64,000 nt of DNA, taken from the NCBI RefSeq assembly GCF_031195445.1, contig NZ_CP133480.1:4580501-4644500 (forward strand), written 5' to 3'. The notes under the pieces are model-generated. The model ran no database searches. It was not told the origin of the DNA and saw only the letters and a list, made by a program, of their open reading frames with translations. Both the position numbers and the translations under genes were made by a program. Shown here one piece after another: positions 54,545 to 62,461 of this stretch. Source of the DNA: Acuticoccus sp. MNP-M23. GTDB lineage: Bacteria > Pseudomonadota > Alphaproteobacteria > Rhizobiales > Amorphaceae. The number at the start of each line of letters is the position of its first letter. The stretch's first letter is position 1.

Positions 54545-55293
54545 GCCGCACACTCGACCTCACCGCCCAATCGCGAGATGGGGCCACCGCGCCGCTTTCG
54601 CTGGACCTTGCGGCCGTCATGAACATGGGGTCGGCCACGCGCGACCCCGCCGTCGCCAAGCTCCACCAGGACGAGGTGGCGCTCCACGGCGTTGCCATCG
54701 CCACCAATGTGCCGGCCCCGCGCCTTTACCCCATGGCGGTCGATGGCCTTTCCACCGGGACCCGTGTGGAGGTCCACACCGGGGAAACTTCCGGCGAGGT
54801 GGAGATCGTCCTCATTTTCGCCGACCAGCTTTATGTGGGCGTCGGCTCCGACCACACCGACCGCCTCCTCGAAAAGGCGTCCATTCCCTATTCCAAGCAG
54901 GCTTGCGCCAACGTGATCGCGCCCACGGTGTGGCCGTTCGCCGAGATTGCCGACACCTGGGACCAGTGCATCCTGCGCTCCTGGGTGGACGGGCGGCTTT
55001 ACCAGGAGGTGGGCGTCGATGCCTTCCTGCGCCCCGAGGACATTGCGGCGATGCTGGCCGACCGCGCGCCGGGCTTTGCGCAGAAGGACACCGTTGCCTT
55101 CTGCGGCACCATCGTCAGCGTCGACAAGCGTCTCGGCTTCGGCTCCCGCTGGGAGTTCGAGATCGAAGACCCCGTCGGCGGCCGCTCCATCCGCCACGCC
55201 TACGACGTGGTCGACATGTTTCAGATGATCCGTCCCGAGTACCGCGTACCGGTGCTGACCGGCACCATCGGCCCCGACTCCCTCAAAACCTGA
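54541..55293 (+). CDS. DUF2848 protein
   Basis: The 250-aa protein is a DUF2848 member. It includes V-H-T-G-E-T-S-G-E-V-E-I-V, V-G-V-G-S-D-H-T-D-R, the S-K-Q-A-C-A-N stretch and a C-terminal G-S-R-W-E-F-E-I-E-D-P. From memory I think the family may be related to FAH-type hydrolases, but I cannot confirm it. The start is a TTG at 54541 with GGGAG upstream, within the dioxygenase stop. Coupling to the dioxygenase suggests it acts on that enzyme's product. No biochemical function is established that I know of. Confidence 0.8.
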   Translation: MSRTLDLTAQSRDGATAPLSLDLAAVMNMGSATRDPAVAKLHQDEVALHGVAIATNVPAPRLYPMAVDGLSTGTRVEVHTGETSGEVEIVLIFADQLYVGVGSDHTDRLLEKASIPYSKQACANVIAPTVWPFAEIADTWDQCILRSWVDGRLYQEVGVDAFLRPEDIAAMLADRAPGFAQKDTVAFCGTIVSVDKRLGFGSRWEFEIEDPVGGRSIRHAYDVVDMFQMIRPEYRVPVLTGTIGPDSLKT

Positions 55294-55305
55294 CGAGGCG
55301 ACGAC

Positions 55306-56886
55306 ATGATCAAATACGCCAAGGCCGCCGCTTTATCGGCCCTCCTCCTCTCCGCAACGGCGCTCACCACAATTGTTCCGGGCTCGGCACAGGCGCAGAC
55401 GCTGGTGATTGCCGCCCCCGCGGTCCCCGAAGGCTTCGACGGTGATGCGCTGCGCCCCGGCACGCAAAGCGTGGTGACGCAGGTTTACGAAAACCTGATG
55501 CGCTACGGCCGGACCGAGCGCGACGGGCGCCCGTACCTCGACGCGTCGGTGATCGAGCCGCATCTGGCCGAAAGCTACGCGGTGTCGGACGACGGCCTGA
55601 CCTACACCATCAAGCTGCGCGAAGGGGTGATGAGCCCCTACGGCAACGAGTTGACCGCCGACGACGTGGAATGGTCGTGGAACAAGTCGTTCGACCAGAA
55701 GCGCACCGGCAACTTCATCGCCCGCGTGGCCAACGTGGAAAGTGTGAACGCCAAGTCCAAATACGAGGTCGAGTTTCACCTCGGCGCGCCCAGCTCCATC
55801 TTCCTGTCGGCGCTGACGCTTTATGTGCCCGGCATCTACGATTCCACCGAGGTGAAGAGCCACGCCACCGAGGACGACCCGTGGGCGCTGGAGTGGCTGG
55901 CCAGCAACACCGCCGGCTTTGGCGCCTACCACCTGCAGCAGGTGCGGCCCGACGAGGCGGCGATGTTTACCGTCAACCCCAACTACTTCGGCGAAAAGCC
56001 CTATTTCGAGCGGGTGATGTACCGTGAGGTGCCGTCCGCCGCCAGCCGGGCAACACTTCTCCTCTCCGGCCAGGCGCAGTGGATCGACCGTCCGTCGATC
56101 CAGCAGGTGGTCGACCTGCGCGACGACCCGCGCGTGAAGGTGGAAGACTCCCCCGGTCGCGCCATGCTGGCTGCCCGCATGAACCCCACCTTCAAGCCGT
56201 TCGACGATGTGAAGGTGCGTCAGGCACTCAACTATGCGATCGACCGCGAAGAGCTGATGGCGAGCGTTCTGCGCGGCACCGGCGATACGGGCGATTCTCT
56301 CGTTCCGCCGATTGTCGACGGGTACGATCCGTCCTTCTTCGACTACACCCACGACCCGGAGAAGGCGAAGGCGATGCTGGCCGAAGCCGGCTACCCGGAC
56401 GGCTTCGAGGTGGAGCTTCTTTATTCGGACCTGTGGTGGTGGCTGGAGCCGCTCTCGATCCAGCTCGCCAGCCAGCTTGCCGACGTCGGCGTGACGGTGA
56501 AGCCGATCCGCATCACCGGCTCCGACATGCGCTCGCGCGGCTCGCCCGGCACATCGGACATGCCGTTCTTTGTGTTCGAGGACGGGCCGATCGTGCTCGA
56601 CCCGGTCTACACCTTCTATCTCCTCGCGCACTCCGATGGCGTGTCGAACCGGATGAAGTACAGCAACCCCGAGCTTGATGCGCTGATCGACGAAGCCCGT
56701 CAGACGCTGGACCGCGACAAGCGGCTCGCCCTGATGACGCAGGCGCAGGAGCTTTGGATGGCCGAAGCGCCGTGGCTGACGGTCGCCTACCCGCGCGTGT
56801 TCGAGGCGATGTCCCCCAACATCGTCGGCTGGACCCCGTACCCGGACGACCACGAACGCTGGGCCGACCTCAGCATCGAGGAATAG
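55306..56886 (+). CDS. ABC transporter substrate-binding protein, family 5 (paralogue 1)
   Basis: The 526-aa protein has a signal peptide (cleavage near residue 30, A-Q-A) and the full SBP_bac_5 fold, with F-D-G-D-A-L-R-P-G-T-Q, L-R-E-G-V-M-S-P-Y-G-N-E-L-T-A-D-D-V and E-L-L-Y-S-D-L-W-W-W-L-E-P. It captures the ligand in the periplasm for the transporter encoded downstream. GAGG precedes the ATG. The next gene encodes a very similar protein, sharing these blocks almost unchanged. Ligands of this family include peptides, opines, nickel complexes and various amines. Confidence 0.92.
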   Translation: MIKYAKAAALSALLLSATALTTIVPGSAQAQTLVIAAPAVPEGFDGDALRPGTQSVVTQVYENLMRYGRTERDGRPYLDASVIEPHLAESYAVSDDGLTYTIKLREGVMSPYGNELTADDVEWSWNKSFDQKRTGNFIARVANVESVNAKSKYEVEFHLGAPSSIFLSALTLYVPGIYDSTEVKSHATEDDPWALEWLASNTAGFGAYHLQQVRPDEAAMFTVNPNYFGEKPYFERVMYREVPSAASRATLLLSGQAQWIDRPSIQQVVDLRDDPRVKVEDSPGRAMLAARMNPTFKPFDDVKVRQALNYAIDREELMASVLRGTGDTGDSLVPPIVDGYDPSFFDYTHDPEKAKAMLAEAGYPDGFEVELLYSDLWWWLEPLSIQLASQLADVGVTVKPIRITGSDMRSRGSPGTSDMPFFVFEDGPIVLDPVYTFYLLAHSDGVSNRMKYSNPELDALIDEARQTLDRDKRLALMTQAQELWMAEAPWLTVAYPRVFEAMSPNIVGWTPYPDDHERWADLSIEE

Positions 56887-56972
56887 CGCATGCTGGCGGC
56901 GGCGCCTTCCCGCGCCGCCGCCATCCCGACCCGTCCGCCTTTTGCCGCGCCAGCCCCAGGGACCACACCGCC

Positions 56973-58538
56973 ATGAAACTCCGCGCCGCCCTTCTCGCCG
57001 CCGTTGCCGCCACCGCGCTTTCAACCGCAGCGCCCGCCCTTGCCGAAACGCTGGTCATTGCCGCCACCGATGTGCCGGAAGGTTTCGACGGCGACGCGCT
57101 GCGCCCCGGCACGCAGGCCGTCGTCCCGCAGATTTACGAGAACCTCACAAAATATGGCCGGAAGACCGACGAGAATGGCCGCGAGGTGCTGGACCCCGGC
57201 GTGATCGAAGGCAGCCTTGCCGAAAGCTGGACCGTGTCGGACGACGGCACGCGCTACGTCTTCAAGCTGCGCGAAGGGGTGATGAGCCCCTACGGCAACG
57301 AGCTGACCGCGGACGACGTGGTCTGGTCCTGGGAAAAGTCGCGCGAACAGAAGCGCACCGGCAATTTCATCGGCAATGTCGCCAACGTCGACACGGTGGA
57401 GGCGGTTTCCGACTACGAGGTGGCGTTCAACCTCAAGGCACCCAGCTCGATCTTCCTCAACACGATGACGCTTTATGTGCCCGGCATCTACGACAGCACG
57501 GAGATGAAGACCCACGCCACCGAGGCGGACCCCTTCGCCATCGAATGGCTGGTGGACCACACCGCCGGCTTCGGCCCCTACACCTTGAGCGAAGTGCGGC
57601 CCGACGAGGTGGCACTGTTCGTCGCCAACCCCAATTATTACGGCGAAACACCCTATTTCGACCGGGTGATCTACCGGGAAGTCCCCTCCGCCGCGAGCCG
57701 GGCAACGCTGCTCCTCTCCGGTCAGGTGGACTGGATCGACCGGCCGTCCCAGCAGCTCGTCAACGAGTTCATTGACGATGACCGCGTGAAGGTGATGGAC
57801 GCCCCCGGACAGGCCATGATGGCCGCCTGGATGAACCCCAACGTCCCGCCGTTCGACGATCTGCGCGTCCGGCAGGCGCTGAACTACGGCGTCGACCGCC
57901 AGTTGATGATCGATTCGGTGCTGGGCGGAGAAGGCGACATCGCAAAGTCCGTGGTCCCGCTTTTTGTGGACGGCTACGACGACAGCTCTTTCCCCTACAA
58001 CTACAACCCCGAAAAGGCGCGCGAACTTCTCGCCGAAGCCGGCTACGCCGACGGGCTCGAAATCGAGCTTCTGTATTCCGATCTCTGGTGGTGGCTGGAG
58101 CCGTTCACCATCCAGCTCTCCGCCCAGCTCGCCAAGGTTGGCGTGACGGTGAAGCCTGTGCGCCTCACCGGGTCTGACATGCGCTCCCGCTCGGCGCCCG
58201 CGGTGCGCGACATGCCCTTCTTCGTCTACGAAAGCGGCCCCATCGTCCTCGATCCCGGTTACACGCTGTATCTGCTGGCCCACACCGAAGGCGTCTCCAA
58301 CCGCGGCGATTTCAAGAACGAGGAGTTCGACACACTGGTCGAACAGGTGATTGCAACGCCTGACCGCGACAGCCGCCTTGCGTTCGTGAAGCAGGCGCAG
58401 AAAGTCTGGGTCGAGAATGCGCCGTGGGTGATGGTCGCCTACCCCAAGACGTTCGAGGCGATGAAGCCTGACATCGAGGGTTGGGTCTTTCACCCCGACA
58501 ATCACGAGCGCTGGGCCGACCTGACGCGCGCCCAATAG
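56973..58538 (+). CDS. ABC transporter substrate-binding protein, family 5 (paralogue 2)
   Basis: The 521-aa protein has a signal peptide (MKLRAALLAAVAATALSTAA, cleavage near residue 24) and the same fold and motifs as paralogue 1, including F-D-G-D-A-L-R-P-G-T-Q, L-Y-S-D-L-W-W-W-L-E-P and M-P-F-F-V-Y-E-S-G-P-I-V-L-D-P. Differences are scattered, so this is an old tandem duplication rather than a recent copy. AGGGA lies about 11 bases before the ATG. The two proteins probably feed one permease and may bind related ligands with different affinities. Confidence 0.92.
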   Translation: MKLRAALLAAVAATALSTAAPALAETLVIAATDVPEGFDGDALRPGTQAVVPQIYENLTKYGRKTDENGREVLDPGVIEGSLAESWTVSDDGTRYVFKLREGVMSPYGNELTADDVVWSWEKSREQKRTGNFIGNVANVDTVEAVSDYEVAFNLKAPSSIFLNTMTLYVPGIYDSTEMKTHATEADPFAIEWLVDHTAGFGPYTLSEVRPDEVALFVANPNYYGETPYFDRVIYREVPSAASRATLLLSGQVDWIDRPSQQLVNEFIDDDRVKVMDAPGQAMMAAWMNPNVPPFDDLRVRQALNYGVDRQLMIDSVLGGEGDIAKSVVPLFVDGYDDSSFPYNYNPEKARELLAEAGYADGLEIELLYSDLWWWLEPFTIQLSAQLAKVGVTVKPVRLTGSDMRSRSAPAVRDMPFFVYESGPIVLDPGYTLYLLAHTEGVSNRGDFKNEEFDTLVEQVIATPDRDSRLAFVKQAQKVWVENAPWVMVAYPKTFEAMKPDIEGWVFHPDNHERWADLTRAQ

Positions 58539-58559
58539 GCCCGCGGCAGCGCATTCCCG

Positions 58560-59576
58560 ATGTCAGTCAAGAGTTTCCTCCTCCGGCGTGTGGTCTTCAT
58601 CCTGCCGCTCCTCATCGGCATCGTGTTCTTCACGTTCATGCTGGTGCGGCTCGGCGGGCAAGACCCGGTGGAGATGCTGGCCGGCCCCACGGCAACGCAG
58701 GCACAGATCGACATGATCCGCGGCGACCTCGGCCTCGACCAGCCGCTTCTGACCCAGTTCTGGATCTATCTGGGCAACGTGGCCCAGGGCGACCTCGGTC
58801 GCAGCTGGATCTCCTCCCGGCCCGTGCTCACCGATATTCTCCAGCGCATTCCCATCACACTGGAGCTTCTGTTTCTGGGCATCGGCCTTGGCGCGCTGAT
58901 CGGCATTCCGGCCGGGATGCACGCCGCCGGACGGCCTGACGGGTGGTTCGACCAGGCAGCGCGCGCGGTGTCGCTCGTCGGCTTCTCGATCCCCACCTAC
59001 TGGCTGGGGCTCGTGCTTCTCTTCGTGTTCTTCTACCTCCTTGGCTGGGCACCGCCCGGTGTCGGGCGGATCGGGATGATGGTGTTCCCGCCCGAGCGCA
59101 TCACCGGCTCCTACCTGATCGACAGCCTGATTGCCGGTGACATGGAAAGTGCCCGTTCGGCCGCCGCCCACCTCGTCCTGCCTGTCATCGCCATCGCGAT
59201 CATCTCGGCGGCCCCCATCATCAAGCACACCCGCGCCATCGCGCTCGACGTGTTCGGCGGCGATGCTGTGCGCTATGCGCGTGCCTGCGGCCTGCCGGAC
59301 CGCACGGTGCGCAAGATCGTGATGCGCAACGCGACCGTGCCGGTGCTGACGTTCGTCGGCGGCGAGATCACCGGGCTCATCGGCACGGCATCTCTCATCG
59401 AGTTCGTGTTTGCCTGGGGCGGTCTCGGCCAATACGGCCTCAACGCCATTGTCTCCGGCGACTTTGCGGCAGTGCAGGGCTACGTCCTGTTTCTGGCGCT
59501 TTTCTCGGTGGTGGTGTTCCTGATCGTCGACCTCTGCGTCGTCATCCTGGAGCCGCGCAACGTGGAGGCGGCATGA
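58560..59576 (+). CDS. ABC transporter permease, DppB/OppB type
   Basis: The 338-aa inner-membrane protein has about six helices. The N-terminal helix (F-L-L-R-R-V-V-F-I-L-P-L-L-I-G-I) and the Asp-Pro-rich loop after it are typical of the DppB subfamily. The cytoplasmic EAA-type loop appears as D-A-V-R-Y-A-R-A-C-G-L-P. It starts 21 bp after the second binding protein and ends within the next permease gene (ATGA overlap). Confidence 0.93.
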   Translation: MSVKSFLLRRVVFILPLLIGIVFFTFMLVRLGGQDPVEMLAGPTATQAQIDMIRGDLGLDQPLLTQFWIYLGNVAQGDLGRSWISSRPVLTDILQRIPITLELLFLGIGLGALIGIPAGMHAAGRPDGWFDQAARAVSLVGFSIPTYWLGLVLLFVFFYLLGWAPPGVGRIGMMVFPPERITGSYLIDSLIAGDMESARSAAAHLVLPVIAIAIISAAPIIKHTRAIALDVFGGDAVRYARACGLPDRTVRKIVMRNATVPVLTFVGGEITGLIGTASLIEFVFAWGGLGQYGLNAIVSGDFAAVQGYVLFLALFSVVVFLIVDLCVVILEPRNVEAA

Positions 59577-60442
59577 GCGACACCGCGATCCCCCGCCGCC
59601 GCAACCCGTTCGGCCGCATCGCCGGCATTGCCCGGCGCAGCCCCACCGGCGCCATCGGCTTTGCCATCATCGCACTGTTTGCGCTGGCGGCTGCCCTTGC
59701 CCCGTGGATCACGCCATACAACCCCATCGAGGCGTTCCCGCGGCAGATCCTTGCCGAACCCGGCGCCACGTTCTGGTTCGGCACTGATGGCAACGGCATG
59801 GATATATTCTCGCGCGTCATCTACGGCGCCCGTTACGCCTTCGCCATCGCGGTGCCTGCGGTGCTGCTCTCGATGCTGATCGGCGTACCGCTCGGCCTCT
59901 GGGTCGGCTATGTGGGCGGCACGCTGGACGAAGCCACGATGCGCATCTTCGATGCGCTGCGCGTGTTTCCCTCCATCATTCTGGCGCTGGCGGTCGTTGC
60001 CGCCGCCGGACCCTCGGTGCTGAACGTCGTGCTGGTAATCGGCGTTCTGGACAGCCCGATCTTCGCCCGCGTCGTGCGCTCCGAAGTGCTCGCGCTGCGC
60101 TCGTCCACCATGGTCGAGGCGGCACGGGCGGCGGGCAACCCCACATGGCGGATCGTCCTCGTCCACCTTCTTCCCAACACCATGCAAGGGGCGATGGCAC
60201 AGTCGGCCGTGCGCGCGGCGTGGGCCGTGCGGATTTCCGCAGCGCTTGCCTTTCTGGGGGTCGGCATCCAGGTGCCGACGCCGGAATGGGGCGTGATGAT
60301 CCGCCAGGGCGCAGAGTTCATGGTCACCGGGCAATGGTGGGTCGCCCTCTTCCCCGGCCTCGGCCTGATGCTGATGATGCTCGGCCTCAACATGCTCGGC
60401 GACGGTGCGCAGGACCTCCTCAACCCGCGGCGGGTGAAGTGA
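59573..60442 (+). CDS. ABC transporter permease, DppC/OppC type
   Basis: The 289-aa permease has an N-terminal cytoplasmic segment, a first helix (about 22-43) and a periplasmic F-G-T-D-G-N-G-M-D-I-F-S-R-V-I-Y-G-A-R motif characteristic of DppC. The EAA loop is V-E-A-A-R-A-A-G-N-P, and four further helices complete the channel half. The start overlaps the previous stop by 4 bp, and the stop overlaps the next start by one base. Confidence 0.94.
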   Translation: MSDTAIPRRRNPFGRIAGIARRSPTGAIGFAIIALFALAAALAPWITPYNPIEAFPRQILAEPGATFWFGTDGNGMDIFSRVIYGARYAFAIAVPAVLLSMLIGVPLGLWVGYVGGTLDEATMRIFDALRVFPSIILALAVVAAAGPSVLNVVLVIGVLDSPIFARVVRSEVLALRSSTMVEAARAAGNPTWRIVLVHLLPNTMQGAMAQSAVRAAWAVRISAALAFLGVGIQVPTPEWGVMIRQGAEFMVTGQWWVALFPGLGLMLMMLGLNMLGDGAQDLLNPRRVK

Positions 60443-61434
60443 TGACCACGCTCCTTTCGATCCAGAACCTCGAAACCCACTTCGTTGCCCGTACGCTGGA
60501 CAACGAGATCCGCACGGCCCGCGCCCTCAACCGCGTCTCGTTTGATGTGGCACGCGGCGAAATTGTCGGCCTCGTCGGCGAAACGGGCGCGGGCAAGTCG
60601 CTCACCGCGCAGTCCGTGCTCGGCCTCTTGCGTGCCCCGGCACGGGTGGTCGGCGGCACCGCCGCGTTCGGCGGGCGCGACCTTCTCGCCCTGCCGCCCG
60701 GCGAGATGAACACCTTGCGCGGCAACGAGATCGGCCTCGTGGTGCAGAACCCGCGCACCTCGCTGGACCCGCTGTGCCAGATCGGCCGGCAACTTGTCCG
60801 CATCCAGCGCGCGCATCGAACCATGTCGCGCAGAGCCGCCTGGACGCGCGGGATCGAGATGCTGTCCGCCGTCGGCATCCCCGAGCCGGAAAACCGGATG
60901 AAGGCGTGGCCGCACGAACTTTCCGGCGGCATGGCCCAGCGCGTCCTGATGGCCATGGCGCTCGTCAACGAGCCGCGCCTCCTCATTGCCGACGAGCCCA
61001 CCACTGGCCTCGATGTGACCGTCCAGGCCCAGATCCTCGATCTTCTGCGCAAGCTCGTTCTGGAACGGCAGATGGGCGCCATCATCATCACCCACGACCT
61101 CGGCGTGGTGGCGCACTATTGCGAGCAGCTGGCCGTGATGTTCGCCGGCTCCATTGTGGAGCGCGGCCGAACGGCAGACGTGTTCGCCAACCCCAGCCAC
61201 CCCTACACCCGCGCACTCCTGTCGGCGACGCCGGAGCGGTTGCGGCTCGGCACCGGCAGCATCGTCGGCGGTGCCCCGCCCGACCTCTACAACCTGCCGG
61301 ACGGCTGCCACTACCGCGACCGCTGCAAGCGCGAGACTGACCTGTGCCGCACGGCTCCGCCCATGGCCGAGCTTGGCGAGGGCCACGGCGCGCTCTGCCA
61401 CTTTGCCCAAACGCTCAAGGGAGAGCCGATTTGA
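60442..61434 (+). CDS. ABC transporter ATPase, DppD/OppD type
   Basis: The 330-aa ATPase has Walker A G-E-T-G-A-G-K-S, signature L-S-G-G-M-A-Q-R, Walker B L-L-I-A-D-E-P-T-T-G-L-D and the switch H-D-L-G-V-V-A. The C-terminal oligopeptide/dipeptide domain contains the cysteine cluster C-H-Y-R-D-R-C...C, which in relatives binds an Fe-S cluster. The start is joined to the previous stop (TGATG), and the stop overlaps the next TTG start. Confidence 0.94.
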   Translation: MTTLLSIQNLETHFVARTLDNEIRTARALNRVSFDVARGEIVGLVGETGAGKSLTAQSVLGLLRAPARVVGGTAAFGGRDLLALPPGEMNTLRGNEIGLVVQNPRTSLDPLCQIGRQLVRIQRAHRTMSRRAAWTRGIEMLSAVGIPEPENRMKAWPHELSGGMAQRVLMAMALVNEPRLLIADEPTTGLDVTVQAQILDLLRKLVLERQMGAIIITHDLGVVAHYCEQLAVMFAGSIVERGRTADVFANPSHPYTRALLSATPERLRLGTGSIVGGAPPDLYNLPDGCHYRDRCKRETDLCRTAPPMAELGEGHGALCHFAQTLKGEPI

Positions 61435-62432
61435 CCGCCGCCGCAACCGGCACGCAGAGCGCCCGCCCGATCCTCGATGTAGAGAACCTCGTCAAGCACT
61501 TCCCGGCGGGCGGCAAGACCGTTCACGCAGTCAACGACGTCAGCTTTTCCATCCGCCCGTCCGAGATTGTCGGCATGGTCGGCGAATCGGGGTCCGGTAA
61601 ATCCACCATCGGGCGCCTTGCGGTGTCGCTGCTGGGCGCGACCTCGGGCAAGGTCGCGGTGGAGGGCGCCGACCTTGCCGGCCTCAAGGCTGCCGACCTC
61701 CGCGCACTCAGGGCACGAATGCAGATCGTGTTTCAGGACCCGTGGAGCGCCCTCAACCCGCGCATGTCCGTTGGCCGGCAGATCGGCGAGCCGCTGGTGC
61801 TCCACACCGACCTCTCGCGCTCCGCCCGTCGGCAGAAGGTGGAGGAGCTCGCAAAGCGTGTTCAGCTTCCCATCGAATTCCTGTCTCGCGCGCCGTCCGA
61901 GCTGTCGGGCGGGCAGCTCCAGCGGGTCTGCATCGCGCGCGCCATCGCCACCGACCCGGCGCTGATCGTGCTCGACGAACCCACGTCCTCGCTGGACCTC
62001 TCGGTCCGCGCCGGAATTCTCGATCTGCTGGCAAAGCTGCGCGCCGAGCTTGGGGTGGCGATGCTGTTCATCTCCCACGACCTTGGCACGGTGAAGCTGG
62101 TGTCGGACCGGATCGTCGTCCTCTACCTCGGCACGGTGGTGGAGGAAGGCCCCGCCGCCACCGTCTTCAACGATCCGGCGCACCCCTACACGCAGGCGCT
62201 TCTTTCCGCGCACCTGCCGCCGGACCCTGCCGCAAAACTCTCCCGCCACGTGCTGGAGGGCGAAGTGCCAAGCCCGATCAACCTGCCTGAAGGGTGCCGC
62301 TTTTCCTCGCGCTGCCCGCTGGCGATCGACGCCTGCCGCCGCGAACTTCCAAAGCTCATTCCCGCCGGACCGGACGGGCGCCGCGCCGCCTGCCTGCGCA
62401 TCGAAAGTGGCGAGAACCGCCTCTCGCTCTAG
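61431..62432 (+). CDS. ABC transporter ATPase, DppF/OppF type
   Basis: The 333-aa ATPase has Walker A G-E-S-G-S-G-K-S-T, Q-loop V-F-Q-D-P-W-S-A-L-N-P-R typical of DppF, signature L-S-G-G-Q-L-Q-R and Walker B L-I-V-L-D-E-P-T-S-S-L-D. It also ends with the cysteine-containing oligo/dipeptide C-terminal domain. The TTG start at 61431 overlaps the previous TGA and has AGGGAG upstream. It completes the transporter with DppD-type partner and the two permeases. Confidence 0.93.
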   Translation: MTAAATGTQSARPILDVENLVKHFPAGGKTVHAVNDVSFSIRPSEIVGMVGESGSGKSTIGRLAVSLLGATSGKVAVEGADLAGLKAADLRALRARMQIVFQDPWSALNPRMSVGRQIGEPLVLHTDLSRSARRQKVEELAKRVQLPIEFLSRAPSELSGGQLQRVCIARAIATDPALIVLDEPTSSLDLSVRAGILDLLAKLRAELGVAMLFISHDLGTVKLVSDRIVVLYLGTVVEEGPAATVFNDPAHPYTQALLSAHLPPDPAAKLSRHVLEGEVPSPINLPEGCRFSSRCPLAIDACRRELPKLIPAGPDGRRAACLRIESGENRLSL

Positions 62433-62461
62433 GACGCCCGCGACAACAGGACCGAAAACAA

